The notes: a model not told the origin generated them from the letters alone. A stretch of 64,000 nucleotides of DNA from Ailanthus altissimus (GCA_946807835.1 OX327690.1:8032501-8096500), one strand, 5' to 3'. Positions 1 to 12,238 are shown, counted from the stretch's first letter. Translations and numbers: made by a program.

Positions 1-495
1 ATATATACGTGATATAATATTATTAAAAGCTACAATAAAAACAAACATATATTTATATTTTTCTTTCTCATTCATTGACATTCAAATAATTGAATTAGCT
101 TCTGCTAAACTTGATTTAGAAATAAATTTCGATATGCCTCCAAGCTAATGATGTGTACGTGGGTTGAGTTATAAGTTTAGCTTAGTGATGGGTAGACTCT
201 TTTTATGAGTCAATTTTATTCTGAGTTGGAGAAGTGAGAAGAAAAGCCAAAGGAGAGAGGGCGAAGAAAGTGGTAACGTGGGGAAGAGGTAGTTGACCAA
301 ATAAAAAATAAAAAATGTATTATATAAATTAAATCTCCGGAGAATCAAATGTTGTGGGTGTGGCGTTTTCTCTGCCTTTCAGGGTCTTCAATTCAACTTT
401 TATCTCTTAAATTGTTTTTATAAAATATTTTTAGTAGACACGTGGAAAATATCAGTCGGTCCCCACTGAGCAGTTAACAGTTAAAAGAATTGGGG
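1..495. other. AT-rich intergenic DNA
   Basis: No open frame with recognisable protein similarity is visible on either strand. A purine-rich run near 225-280 and a G-box-like ACACGTGG at about 439 are the only notable short motifs. It could be distal flank of a gene outside the window. Confidence 0.5.
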
Positions 496-764
496 TATTA
501 ACACTCTTAACCCCCTGAGGTTTACATAAATTATACTCTGATAATAAATTTTGTCTTAATTACACTGTCATATTTTTTACTTAATTTAAAAAATAAAAAT
601 ATAGTTAATTTTTAAAAATATTTGATCATTTACATGATTAAAAGAAATATAATTCTAAAATATTTTTATCTTTTAAATTAAATAAAAAAGATAATAATAT
701 AATTAAAATTAAACTGTCATTAATATATAATTTATATAAAACCTCAGGGATAACAGTGTTAATA
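496..764. repeat. MITE-like inverted-repeat element
   Basis: The two ends are imperfect inverted repeats of about 45 bp. The left arm contains TTAACACTCTTAACCCCCTG and then GAGGTTTACAT; the right arm holds its complement (AAACCTCAGGGATAACAGTG, then TTAATA). The interior is AT-rich and non-coding. Length (about 270 bp), terminal inverted repeats and lack of coding potential fit a miniature inverted-repeat transposable element. The superfamily is not decided because no clean target duplication is visible. Confidence 0.72.
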
Positions 765-2743
765 TCTCTAAAAAAAAAACTTAGTCAATGACACCACCTG
801 CCACTGCAGTCTGCACATTTCCTCAGACCTGGTCCCCTACCGGACGGTTACTCAACACACCCCAAGTTTCAATTAATTTTCTCTCCCTTTTTTTAAACCT
901 TTTTTTAAGCAATCTAATATCATAAATAAAATCAAGGTATTACGAAAATTACTATTACAAAAATAAAAAATTATTGAAACGATATAAATATAAATTTACT
1001 GATAAATATTCAAACTTAAAATTTTTCTTCTTTAACTGTAAAATTAGAAATCACATATAAACAAATTATTCTGAAAATAAAAAATCCTCCCTTAACACAA
1101 AGAAATTTTACAACTTCACAAAGAATATATACCCTATTTCTTACAAAATTTTGCCAAGTTAAAGTGCAATATGCTAATCTCAACGACCCTTATTTCTTAC
1201 CAAATTTTGTCAAGTTAAAGTGTTATAATATGCTAATCTCAATGACTCTTCAAGATCAATTACAGCATTATGGAGTAAAATCTGATGAGTTTGATTTTTT
1301 TTTTTAAATTAAAATTTTTCATCCAATAATTAGCGACGTGATCATTATCACACTATCCTTATTGACATCGTTGTCATAAGACCTATTTATGAAGGTAACT
1401 TTGAATTATCAAAATTTTCAATTGTTATTATATATTTCTTCTAATCAAATGACAAAATGATCCATGGATGTCGGTACTTGTAGATATCTGATTTTATTGG
1501 AAAGAATTTAGTAAGCCTCTAAACAAAAAATTGACAAATTCAATATATTAAGTTTATATTCCTAATGAGTAGTTGTGAATTTTTACTTATTTTATTAAAA
1601 AACAAAAACTAAATGTCATTGTTTTGTTTAGTGAAGTTGCCGAAAAGACATCGTATGGTTGAAAACTTAAATTCATATCTAGATTCTAAAAGCTTTTAAG
1701 TGGAATTGTTAATATAAAAATGTTAGATGGGAATTTTTATTGTAGAGTTATGTATTTTTTTTTTCTTTTTAAGACCGTGTCGATGTTAATTGAACTAGAA
1801 TTATTATATTTAGTTGAGATTTGAACTTAAATTTGTACTATAGTATTATTTAAGATATTTTATGAGATTTCTTTGAAACTAATATAGCAAATTTATGTTT
1901 TTTTTAATTAAATTAATTCAATAACTCACTTAAAATTTATGAATATTTGTTATAGTTTTAATAATAAAACTTTAAACCTACAACATATTTAAAAAGGATT
2001 ACATGCTATATTTTTAAAACTAACACAGATTCAAATTTTGTGGTATTCGTTCTAAACTCTAAACTCAATTCACTACCATTCTTAATCTTTAGGGAAAATT
2101 CAAACTAAAAGCCAACTGGAATTTTAGAGTTTTATATATTAATAACATATAGTATAATTGAAATCATTTGATGTTAATGTATATTGTATAATAGGATCAC
2201 GATCGTTTTTTAAGCTAATCTTTCACTTAAGCCAAAACACAAGAATGTGATTGGTGAATGTTAAAAAAAATAGTAAAAAGAATAAATCTTGACTACCCGT
2301 GTTTAGGTGCTGCACATATAAAAAGATTCTTAAAAATTTAGATAAATTTAATTTAAAAGATGATACCAATTTTATATAATAAATACTCTTTTTATATTTA
2401 TGCTTTACATTAGTAAATAACTTTTTAAAAATATTAATTTGTTATATATTTTGTATTAGGCTTATTCTATGCAGCTTATTCATCGTTCCATTGTGTAAAT
2501 TTAAAATTTTAAGAGTGATAATATGGTTTTTATGCTAATGAGTCAATAGAACAAATATTTTATATATTAATAAAATATTATTAGTATTTTTGTAAAAAAT
2601 AACTAAAATTTAAAATTAAGATCTCATAAATGACTAAAATAGTGCCAACATTAGTGATGGTGCCAGTAAGCTGTAAGGTACAAGAACTACATCATTACTC
2701 CAAATTTCTAATATTATATAAAGGTGGAATTAGATTTGCCAAT
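765..2743. other. AT-rich intergenic DNA
   Basis: No coding region is supported. A less AT-rich patch at 780-870 resembles gene-flank sequence but has no start, splice or protein signal. The only structured part is the short tandem duplication at 1133-1246. Confidence 0.5.
1133..1246. repeat. Two-copy tandem repeat, about 57 bp unit
   Basis: Two adjacent copies share TTTCTTACAAAATTTTG or close variants, then AAGTTAAAGTG and ATATGCTAATCTCAA. The second copy has a few substitutions and a short insertion. This looks like a local duplication; no function is implied. Confidence 0.75.
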
Positions 2744-3231
2744 TGTCACATTCACAAGTGTTCTTAAATATTTTTTCGAATACTTGGTACGTGATAAAAT
2801 CTCTTATAAAATATATAGGTTGTTAGAGCAATACGTGGGTTGGAGTTTCTATAAGACCTATGAACTTTGATTGAGATTTAGCCTAAGTCTGCTACTTAGA
2901 AGGGACGTACACCCTAATTTAAAAGGGGAATAATTCATAGAATATGTAGTGGCATCTTGAAATATTTCTTAGCATATTTTTTATCTTAACTATACACCAC
3001 TAGATCGTTTAGATCATAGTTGTTGATTATATAGAGCCAATAATATATAAGGAGGTCATCTTTAATTGTAGAAATCACATCTTAGCTTATATTCTCTTTT
3101 AGTTATAATAGAGAAACTTTTTCTCAAACTCTTAATGTATGTGTCTCTCATCTCCTTTTTGTGTGGTGTTTTTTAAGTTGCTTAGCATGCAAAATGTCTA
3201 AAGCCATACAGTTCTAAAAAGGTCTGTAACA
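2744..3231 (+). repeat. 5' LTR of the gypsy element
   Basis: It aligns with 7927-8406 along its whole length, starting TGTCAC (TATCAC in the partner) and ending CTGTAACA (CATGACA in the partner). Shared blocks include GAGCAATACGTGGGTTGGAG-like and GTGTCTCTCATCTC sequence. It is about 488 bp and noticeably diverged from its partner, so the insertion is old. Confidence 0.85.
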
Positions 3232-3232
3232 T

Positions 3233-3249
3233 TTGATATCAAAACCAGC
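3233..3249 (+). other. Degenerate primer-binding site
   Basis: TTGATATCAAAACCAGC directly follows the 5' LTR and resembles the TGGTATCAGAGCC type, complementary to the initiator-tRNA-Met 3' end and common in plant LTR elements. Several positions are mutated. Confidence 0.7.
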
Positions 3250-3308
3250 AAAGTAAAAATTGACTTCGGTATCAAAGCGAATTTGAAGAAAGATGGTGAA
3301 AAATTATA

Positions 3309-4430
3309 ATGATATCATTAAAAGTGACTGAAGAGATGGGTAAAGACCCTAAAGTTAAGAGGCATGACAGTATACCTCGTAAGAAGACCATTGATTCAAG
3401 CCATTATCTAGGGAACATGGTGAAAACACTCGGTGGTATAGTGGAAAAGGCGACGGATCGCCTTGGAGAGTTAAAGCAGCAAGTGGAGAAACTCAAGGTG
3501 GACTTCGACACTCAAAAGGATAAGTTACGCTCCCTCAGTGACACATCCATCAAGAGCTATACTGATCGGTAGTAAGATTGAGTCAAGGATTTTCAAGATA
3601 ATGTATATTCCATCATAGACAAGGTTTAAGCACAAGTAGATGAGTTACATAAAGGATTTGAAGTTATCAAATAGGACATAGTACTGTAAAAATGAGTAGT
3701 GGCGAATGGAGCTATTACTACACAAATTACGCTGAGAGTTGAGGCTCTTAAGTTGAAGAAGTTTGATGGTGAGCGAAACGCCAAGGAGCTCAACAATTAC
3801 TTTTAGAAAATGAAAAGATACTTAGATGCTATAAGCCTGTAAGACAAAGATAAAGTAAATACTATAATCTTATATCTTTCTGATAATGTAATTCTTTGGT
3901 GATGTAGAAAAAGTGAGGAGATACGCAAGAGTAACTACACTATCAACATATAGGAAGAATTGCAATAAGAGCTTAAACTCTAGTTTTATTTGGAAAACGT
4001 GGCACATGACTCTCAAAAGCAGCTAAAGGAATTAAAGAAAACCAAGTTCATCAGCAAGTATGTAGAGGAATACTCTTTGTTGATGCTATAAATCCAAAAT
4101 ATGAATGAGGAGGACTTATTGATAAATTTTTTATATGGGTTACAAACAGTGGCGCGAAGTGGTGAATATATCCAATATCTTTATATTGGCAAAAACACTT
4201 ATAGATTACTATAAAGGTGATGTAAGAAAGTTCAAGAATTTCAAATCCATTCACAGTAACGATAGAAGAGCCAAAGAGTTTTATCCTTTGAAGGTCAAAG
4301 AGGAGAAAGACAAGCCAAGAGGCAGAAGCATGATGGCCATAGGAGTAATGGATTGAAGTTGAGTTACTTCCTTTATGCTGAGGGTCAATAGGTTAAGGAT
4401 TATCCAAGAAGAATGCTCTCAATGCAATAG
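3309..4430 (+). pseudogene. gag remnant of the gypsy element
   Basis: The first 87 codons from 3309 are open, Lys/Glu-rich and heptad-like (EKATDRLGELKQQVEKLK), as in the coiled-coil N-terminus of plant gypsy Gag. From about 3740 the frame reads KKFDGERNAKELNNYF and later stretches ending RKSNY, EELQ and KQLKELKKTKFISKYVEEYS, which match the retrotransposon Gag domain but are broken by stops. The reading frame changes at least once. No product is expected. Confidence 0.75.
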
Positions 4431-5144
4431 TGTGGAATGTGAGGCAAGTGAGCAGGGCCAAATGAGGTGTTTATAACTACTCAACACTATGAATACGAAG
4501 CAAGTTGCTCATCCACCAATAAGAAAAGAACTCATGTACGTTGAAGCCTACATCAACTGTACAAAGACTCAAGTATTGATAGACATAGGTTCCATATATA
4601 ACTTTATTCAGCATGTAGAGGTAGAGTGGTTAGGATTTTATATTAAAAAAGATGATGGATACCTCAAGTCCACGATTATTGCAGCTAAACCACTAGATAG
4701 ATAGTTTAAGGGGTCAAAATTTATCCAGGAATTTTATGCGGTGAGGTAAATTTCTCGATAGCACCTCTTGACATTTTTAATGTGGTGCTTAGTATAGAGT
4801 TCTTGAGGTGATACGACGTGGTACTACTTTCTTGACACGACTATGTGTGCAATATGAAGGTAAAGGAGAGAGGAACTCGTATGATGACAATGGTAAACAA
4901 GCTCAATGGTAGGATATCCAAGTCGAAAGCTAACACCAAACTTCTTTTCGTCGTATAACTAAAGAGTTATCGAGCGCAAAGAAGAGATGTATCTAGCCAC
5001 AATGTGGAGATAGATGATAAGGCAAAAAAGAGTAAGGATGAGCTACCAATGAAGGTTGCAAAAATAGTTCAGAAACACAAAGAGGTCGTGCCAACTATTA
5101 TACTAGAAAAGCTACCCACCAAGGGGTAGATTGAGTATAAGGAT
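4431..5144 (+). pseudogene. Aspartic protease remnant of the gypsy element
   Basis: An open stretch from 4489 reads RKELMYVEAYINCTKTQVLI then DIGSIYNFIQ, where functional gypsy proteases have a D-(S/T)-G-(A/S)-(T/S) active site. Here the residue after Asp is Ile, so the motif is damaged. Downstream frames (DIFNVVLSIEFL-like near 4770) fit the rest of the protease/linker. A purine-rich linker reaching AGTATAAGGAT at 5144 should lead into reverse transcriptase but is interrupted by the solo LTR. Confidence 0.7.
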
Positions 5145-7266
5145 TGTTAACATGTTTTAGGGTGTATGCATGTCATTGTGTACATGTTGAAAAAACTAAA
5201 TACATATATCATATACACGATTTTACAGCAGAATTAAGCATATAATCAACATATACCCATATAAATTAAATTATTAACAACTTAAGATTACAAAAATATA
5301 CCTTTGAAGAACTTCGGTGATAATTTCAATTTTGAAGCTCACCTTGAAGTGAATCCTTATACAATACTAGTTCATAAAACTTCGATGGGATTGTGAATCT
5401 AGTATAGCATCTATTAAATTTTCAGCAACAAGTATTTAACCTTTAAACACTTGTTTTACACTTGGTTTTCTTACAACCTTTTGTTTAGAAAACAACTCTC
5501 GCTCTTTTCTTCATTCGTTTTTGCACACCCTTAGAATGAATTGATCAATATTTTTAGTGGTTGTTGTAATACTTTACATGTGCTCCATCCCAAAAATCAC
5601 TAAGTGGCCAGCAATAAAAAAATATATTATGGTGGCTACTTAAAATGATCAAAATAATGCACCATTATTTAATAAATGGTGCTCCACCAAATTAGGTATA
5701 TGTTTCCACCGAATGGTGAAAACATAACATGGCCTCCTTCATTAGGTATTTCTCCCATTAATAAATTAATATTTTTTTATTTATCAAATTAAAAATTATT
5801 CAATTATTCAAATACTATTTGAATAATTAATACCTTATTAGATTTTACTAACATAGTTAATGAGTAAATTCATGGTAAAATAATTCATGGATCAAAATTG
5901 TGCTATTTGTCAACATCTTATTAGTTAACAACTCTTGTCAACTAATTAAGTGATGTATTAACATTTAAGTCTAGACAAGTACACAACCTGAGGGACCTTG
6001 AAATATATTTTCAGTTTGTTAGAATTTCTAGGATATAACTATTCAATCCAAAATATTGTCGCAGTACACAACTAGTACACTTCATATTGTGAGACTCTTT
6101 AGGTCCACGCCTGATTTTTCATATAGAACTCCTTCATATATCCATGAATGATTTTCCACACACACATTACGGATATTACAAAGCGACACGTTAAACCATA
6201 CAAGTTGAAGATATAATATATACGTATAATTCCTCTATCATTTATATTTGGGTAGAGCGAAGATATAGATTAGCACTATTAAATCTCTATATGCTCGACT
6301 GTAAGCTTATCTTCAGATTTGTATTTTAATAAATAATATCTGCAAACACTTTTGTGATATTATTTATCCCTATGGTAAAAACTCTTTTCCTATGATTTAC
6401 TGCTTATGACCATAAAACTTTCTAAAATATAATCTTAAAGCATAAGGATATATTACTCACTCAAATGAGCTGATGGATCCTATAACTGTGCACACCAAAC
6501 TCCATGAGCATCGAACTATACTTAGTGACACCTAGCAGTCAGACCATGAAAGGTTTCTGACATGTATGAAATCAAAATATGGTGAATCACTCATAAATCC
6601 ACCGTGGCACTCAAGTCAAAGGACCACGAATACTACCCAACTTAAAAAATTCTCTATTGACGAATTTATGAGATGTTTATTGAAAGTTTTTGTGAGTCTG
6701 TTCAGTACCTAGTCCTTACTAAATACTTGTATATCTATACGAGTTTTCACTAAACTCATAGTTTGCTAAGACTAACCATCTAGACCATTCAGATATAGAC
6801 ATACACTGATATATATATATATATATATAAATACATATAAAATAAGATCTTCATTAACAGACCCGCTTCAATGAAGATAGATCAGAAATATAGTATTTGA
6901 AAATATATTTGCATAATGACATTTTTTTAGCACTATTTGTAACTCTTTACAACTATATCATTAATAATATATTCTGAGATTTTTGTCCCATTTCAAATAA
7001 GACTTTAACTTTTTAGATTTCGCTGACTCTTATAACCTTCTAACTCTTAGCATTTATAACTCTCAATGTTGCTAATTCTTAGCACTAATCTAAACTCTTT
7101 TAAACGAGATCTAAACTCTTTTAGATCATACAATTTTTGACGTTACAAGCATATTACCATATATATATTTATAATACCATTAGCAATTTAATGAAACAAT
7201 AATAGTATAAATATTAAATAAATATTCATACATAAAAGTGATGGCATGTAAGCACAAATTCCAATA
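5145..7266 (-). mobile_element. Solo LTR of the 2.1-kb copia LTR family, inserted in the gypsy element
   Basis: Read on the - strand this aligns, over roughly its first 1.2 kb, with the LTRs at 13676, 24136, 42291 and 23599 (also -). Shared blocks include GTGGCACTCAAGTCAAAGGA and the atat-rich segment before it. The ends are TGTTAA... and ...CCAATA on the + strand. It is flanked by a perfect 5-bp duplication AGGAT (5140-5144 and 7267-7271). No internal retrotransposon sequence is present, so it is a solo LTR left by recombination between the two LTRs of a complete copy. Its distal (U5-side) part differs from the other copies, suggesting a subfamily. Confidence 0.85.
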
Positions 7267-7926
7267 AGGATAAGTTAGAGTTAGGGTCTGAGCTTTCAAC
7301 TATAGTGCAGACATCTTAACTAGAGTTAAGAGAGTTATAGGGCAGCTCAAAGAGTTGATAGATATGGGAATTATCCAACAACCTAAGGCATTACATGATG
7401 TGTATTTTCAGTACAAAAGGTAGGTTAAGATTAGTAGCAACATGTCAAGTATAGTGCGGGAGACTTGGTCATGAAAATGGTACTTCTAACATGATACAAG
7501 TAGGCACGCCCACTTCACAAGGGCCTAGATCATAGGGATAATGGGCCATTTTCAGTTGCCAAAAGGGTTTGCAATGTCTTGTGAAAGATGGGTTTACCTT
7601 TAAGATAATGGTTGCATCCGGTGGTTTCCACAAGCTGTTGGAAACTATACTGTTGAGGTATAGAAAATGTGGAGCATGAGCTACACATCTGGGACCCTTT
7701 AAGGATTTCCACACCTTATAACAAAGAGGCAGAACTCATCCTTGATATATGATGGTACGAAAGAAGAACTATCTCTAAGGCATGAGTACTTTGTCAAGTG
7801 AAAATGATTGCTCGATATTGAAGCAAGCTCGAAACATGATAGCGCACTGAGGCATTCTAAAGAACGAGGTGCACAAGTTTCAACGAAGTCACGACAAGAG
7901 CATTGCGTGAATTTAGTTGAGAAGAA
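7267..7926 (+). pseudogene. pol remnant: RT edge fused to integrase tail and chromodomain
   Basis: The 5' part (7267-7385) fits the short stretch just before the reverse transcriptase core, including AAQRVDRYGN where intact elements have an LKELLDAGxI-type sequence. After about 7390 the sequence jumps to the integrase C-terminus (RLVMKM, HKGLDHRDNGPFSVAKRV) and a chromodomain-like tail (EAELILDI, WYERRT, then VLCQVKM and TRALREF). The intervening 2 kb or more of RT, RNase H and integrase core is deleted. Several stops interrupt all frames. Confidence 0.75.
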
Positions 7927-8406
7927 TATCACTCCCTAAGTATTCTCAAACCTTTTCTCGAACACTTGGTGCGCGAAAAAACCTTATAGATGATATATGA
8001 GCTAGTGGAGCAATACATGGGTCAAAGCTTTAAGAAACCCATGGACTTTGATGGAGATTTGGGCCAAGTCCATGACTTATAAGAGACATACACCTTTATT
8101 TGGAATGGGATATTCTATGGATTATGTGATGGCATCTTAAAATATTCTTTGGCATATTTTTTCATCTTGTGTATACACCGTAGATCATTTAAATCCTAGT
8201 TGTTGATTGTATAAACTAGTGGTGTATAAGAGGGTCATCCTCAGTTTGTACAAATCACATCTTAACTTGTATTCTCTTTCAGTTATACTAGAGAAGCATT
8301 TTCTCAAACGCTTGGTGTGCATGTCTCTCATCTCTTGTGTGATATTTTTTAGGCTACTTAGCACGCAAAGAATCTATGTCACATAGTTCTAAAAAAGTCC
8401 ATGACA
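7927..8406 (+). repeat. 3' LTR of the gypsy element
   Basis: Partner of 2744-3231. The alignment runs from TATCACTCCCTAAG to GTCCATGACA and includes CATTTTCTCAAACGCTTGGT and TGTGTATACACC. Downstream CAATA may carry the target duplication. Confidence 0.85.
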
Positions 8407-9509
8407 CAATAAAATGATGAACGAATAGCATGCATGCCATTAACTATGACGGGTCAAGATGTCGTGCTATTGTATTAGGTGGATAATTCAAAAAACACTA
8501 ATAATATTATGCTTATATAATTGAGATATAAATTTTGTAATCCAACTGATGTGGTATTTGATATTTTAATTGTTCATTGGTATTGTATAACTTCAATATT
8601 AATAAGAAGTCAAAAAAAGCAACAATTACTTTATAAGTGGTAGCTATTAATTGATGATACATCAGTTGGGATACAAAATTTATATCGCATATATGTAAAT
8701 ATAGCACTACTTTTATAAAAATTTTATACTAGATCATTATATTCAATATAGTGTCCTAAATGAAGTTACTAGTAGAACATTATATTCAATATAGTATCAT
8801 TATATTCAATAGATCATACAAAATTAGAATACAAACTTTGTATCCTAAATGAAGTTAGTAGTAGAACCTTGCATGAACCAGGCCAAACTATAAATTGTTA
8901 TGTTATACATACAAATCTTGTATCTAATGTTAGAAGCGGAGCATTATGTGGGTTAGGTTAAGGTGTAGCCCAACCAAGCCTTGCGAAAGTTTTATATATG
9001 TTCATAAGTTTTTTTATTTATAATAATCCCCTAGCTATTTTTAATTTTTATAAAAGCGCTAGTGCAAAAACCATTTTTAACTAATTATGAGATGTCCTTT
9101 ATGATTTTATTAAGAATATTATAACCTATATTTAAATTTAACCCCTACTGCTAATTTCTCTTTTAAATATGATACCCCTCAATTCTCTCTATTACTAAAT
9201 TCTTAAAATGCAAAAGAAAATATTATTACAAAATCTGATTTCTAATTCTAAACTTTTTTAATTTTTATATCAAAACAACTTACATGACTTGAATTTAGTT
9301 CATATAATGATTCTTTTAATTTTAATTTTTAATGCATATATGATTTGATATGAGAACTTGATTCTCATAATGATTCAACATCATTATCAAATTTATTATG
9401 TTGTTAATTAAAAGATAACCTTAATTAGATATCAATTTTCTTTTATTCGTTAAGGTTTTCATGCCATCAATATTTGTTGTAAAGTTCCAATCACTTGAGC
9501 TATTTAAGG
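8407..9509. other. AT-rich intergenic DNA with small repeats
   Basis: No gene is supported. It contains the inverted repeat at 8524-8686. From 8730 to 8875 there are locally repeated phrases (ATTATATTCAATATAGT twice; CCTAAATGAAGTTA twice), which look like small duplications. Confidence 0.5.
8524..8686. repeat. Inverted repeat, MITE-like
   Basis: The 28-bp arms (8524-8551 and 8659-8686) are near-perfect complements: GATATAAATTTTGTAATCCA versus the complement of TGGGATACAAAATTTATATC, plus ACTGATGT. Similarity continues weakly outward for about 25 bp, so the true element may be 8500-8715. The AT-rich loop of about 107 bp is non-coding. Confidence 0.7.
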
Positions 9510-9687
9510 AGTAATGCTAGACATCTCAAATTGTATCTAAAAATAATATGTCAATCAACCATTGAATGGTGAAATTTTGGTGGAAACTTTAAAATGACCC
9601 ATTAAACCATTTCACCGTCCAATGATTGTTTGACACATCACTTTTTGAATATAATTTGAAATACAATTTGAGATGTTTAATATTACT
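9510..9687. repeat. Short inverted-repeat element (MITE-like)
   Basis: The left end AGTAATGCTAGACATCTCAA and right end TTGAGATGTTTAATATTACT are inverted copies. Inner parts (AACCATTGAATGGTGAAATT; CATTTCACCGTCCAATGATT) also pair imperfectly. The 178-bp length and absence of coding potential fit a MITE. Confidence 0.65.
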
Positions 9688-9714
9688 ATTAATTTTTTAA
9701 AATAATTAATAATT

Positions 9715-10658
9715 TATTGACTTAGAAAGCATTGAAGCTTTGATGATTCTAAATAATAGAGAAAAACAATGTTCTGGACCAAAATGCTAAGTTTTGAAAG
9801 TTTTTAAAAATATACTAAAATGTAAAAAGTTCAAAACTTTTGGATCACTGTAATGTGTACTGTTTAGGACTGTAGCCACGTTTACTATTCCGTAACGGTT
9901 AAATCACTATTTAATTGTTAGAACACTATTAAAGAACTATAGCAATGGCTAGTAACGGCCATACAACTGTAGCAACGATTAAATCACTGTAGTAATAGCC
10001 AGATCACTATAGCAATGGACAGAGAACTATAGCAACGACTATTATATTCTTCAAACTATAAATACAAGCTCTATTCAAATTTAGGAGGTGTGAAAATACT
10101 CTAAAATATTTATATCATTTGTAATACTCATTATGAGCTATAATTTTTATATTCATTCCATAGTAGAGTTCAAATGTAAAGATTTGAATTGAACCATAAA
10201 TCAATCTTTGTAAGGGTCTTGTTGGTATCCGGTAAAGTCAACTTACTGTAAGAGTTTAATTAGTACTTAAGAAACTAATCATGGCTTGATTAGTACATAA
10301 GAAACTAATTAGGGTTTGATTGGTACTTGGGAAAGTTAATTTGTAAATGTTTGATTAACACTTGAAAAGTTAATCAAAAGGTCTTGAGAGATAGATCAAT
10401 CTAGTATAATCCTCCAATATGATTCGCTTCGAGGCATGGACATAAGCCGTATGGATGGCCGAACCACGTAAAAATCCAAGTGTCATTTTCTCTTTCCTTA
10501 CACTCTCTTATTTACTACAATTACTTGTGCTTTAATTTGTTTATATATTATTAGTAATTGTATAAATTATTTATTATTGATCATTTTATTGAAATACATA
10601 ATTCACATCCTTTTTTTGAGTTGCCTACCATATCTACTTCTATTTATTTAAATCTTCA
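9715..10658 (+). repeat. Left LTR of the non-autonomous element
   Basis: Starts TATTGACTTAG (probably from TGTTGACTTAG) and ends ATCTTCA. It contains an array of about 20-bp units around ATCACTGTAGCAACGG at 9840-10040 and about four units of GTTTGATTAGTACTTAAGAA type at 10250-10385. Both arrays are also in the right LTR. Confidence 0.85.
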
Positions 10659-11318
10659 TTTGGTATCAAAGCCTCGTACTCTAAAAAATGACCTGAACGT
10701 TTTAAAGTGATCCATGACAACCTTTTTATTTTGAAAGTTATATTGATGGATGATTTTGACTTTTAAATGATGATTTCCATCATTTTTATTATACCATCAT
10801 AATATTTTTTTTTTTGACAATGTTGTAGGGGGAGAAAATATATAAGGGGAGATGTAAAATTCTATGCTTAAAAAAATCAAAATCTATCATAATTTTTTTA
10901 TTGTTGATATATAATTTTTATATGTAATTTTGATTATCCCTCTTATCTTTATAATTGTCTCATTATTTTTTATGATTCATAAGTGGGAGAAGTTTTGAAG
11001 TATATGCACACCCAAAAAAAATCAAAATCCATATTAATCTTTGATTGTTGATAAATAATTTTTTTACGTGATTTTGATTATCCCTCTTATGCTTATAATT
11101 GTCTAATTATTTTTTTGATGATTCCAAAGGAGGAGAAACGTGTGCATAATTTATGAAATAATTTTTATATTTCTAATCCTTGATAACACAAATTTGATTT
11201 TAGTCAAAGGGATTAAAAAAAAAATTAATTGCAACGGAGCACAAATTAAGGGGGAGGTATACATTGCAAAATTTTAAATTATATATATATTGTTTGTCAT
11301 CATAAAAAAGCGATAGAT
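10659..11318 (+). other. Internal region of the non-autonomous element
   Basis: It holds the primer-binding site (10661-10673), two direct repeats of about 140 bp (10871-11013 and 11015-11125; shared TTTTGATTATCCCTCTTAT and TATAATTGTCTCATTATT-like blocks) and the purine tract at 11243-11257. No protein-coding frame is visible. This resembles the non-coding 3' part of a larger copia-type parent. Confidence 0.75.
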
Positions 11319-12238
11319 AATTAGCTTAGAAAGCAATAAAGATTTGATGATTTTAAACAATAGAGAAAAATAATGTTCTAGTCCAAAATGCTAAGTTTTG
11401 AAAGTTTCTAAAAATAGACTAAAATGTAAAAAATTCAAAACTTTGAGATCACTATAACGTGCATTGTTTATGCTGTAGCAATGTCTACTGTTCCATAACG
11501 GTTAAATCACTATGCAACGATTAGAATACTATTGAAGAACTGTAGCAACAGCAAGTAACGGTCAGATCACTGTAACAACGGCCAAATCACTGTAGCAATA
11601 GACAGAACTATAGCAATGGCTATTATACTTCTCAAACTATAAATACAAGCTTCATTCAAATTTAAAAGGTATTAAAGTGCTCTAAAATGTTCATATCACT
11701 TGTAATACTTACCGTGAACTAGAATTTTTATATCCACTGTATGAGAGAATTCAAATGTAGTGGTTTGAATTGAACCCTAAATCAATCTTTGTAAGAGTTT
11801 TGTTGGTACCCGGTAATGTCAATTTATTGTAAGGGTTTAATTAGTACTTAAGAAACTAATGAGAGTTTTATTAGTACCTAAAAAATTAATTAGGGTTTGA
11901 TTAAATCCTGAAAATATCAATTTATAAATATTTGATTAATACCTCGAAAGTTAATCAAAAAGTCTTGAGAGATAGAGCAATCTAATAGAATCCTCAAGCA
12001 TGATTCGTTTTAAGGCGTGGACATAAGCCATATTTATAGCTGAACCATATAAAAATCTATGTGTCATTTTCTCTTTTCTTATACTCTTATTTACTGTAAC
12101 TACTTGTGTTTTAATTTGTTTATATATATACTTAGTAGTTGTATAAATTATTTTTTATTAATCATTTTATTAAAATATACAATTCATACTCTTTCTTCGG
12201 TTATCTACTATATCTACCTCTATCTATTTAAATTTTCA
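11319..12238 (+). repeat. Right LTR of the non-autonomous element
   Basis: Aligns along its length with 9715-10658, starting AATTAGCTTAG and ending ATTTTCA. The pair is clearly diverged, so the insertion is old. TAATT follows directly. Confidence 0.85.

Larger units (their letters stand above)
2744..8406 (+). mobile_element. Degenerate Ty3/gypsy (chromovirus-like) LTR retrotransposon
   Basis: The element is bounded by two diverged direct LTRs (2744-3231 and 7927-8406). A primer-binding site follows the left LTR. Between them lie remains of gag, aspartic protease, the N-terminal edge of reverse transcriptase, and an integrase C-terminus with chromodomain. CAAT occurs just outside both ends (2740-2743 and 8407-8410), a likely trace of the target duplication. 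A 2.1-kb solo LTR of another family is inserted at 5145-7266. Most of reverse transcriptase, RNase H and the integrase core is missing, so the element is dead. The chromodomain-like tail suggests the chromovirus branch; the exact clade is not determined. Confidence 0.85.
9715..12238 (+). mobile_element. Short non-autonomous LTR retrotransposon
   Basis: Two direct LTRs of about 944 and 920 bp flank only about 660 bp of internal DNA. A perfect 5-bp target duplication TAATT brackets the whole unit (9710-9714 and 12239-12243). A primer-binding site TGGTATCAAAGCC (10661-10673) follows the left LTR and a purine tract AATTAAGGGGGAGG lies before the right LTR. No gag or pol sequence is present. The element could have moved only with proteins supplied by a full-length relative, or it lost its coding part after insertion. 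Confidence 0.88.
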
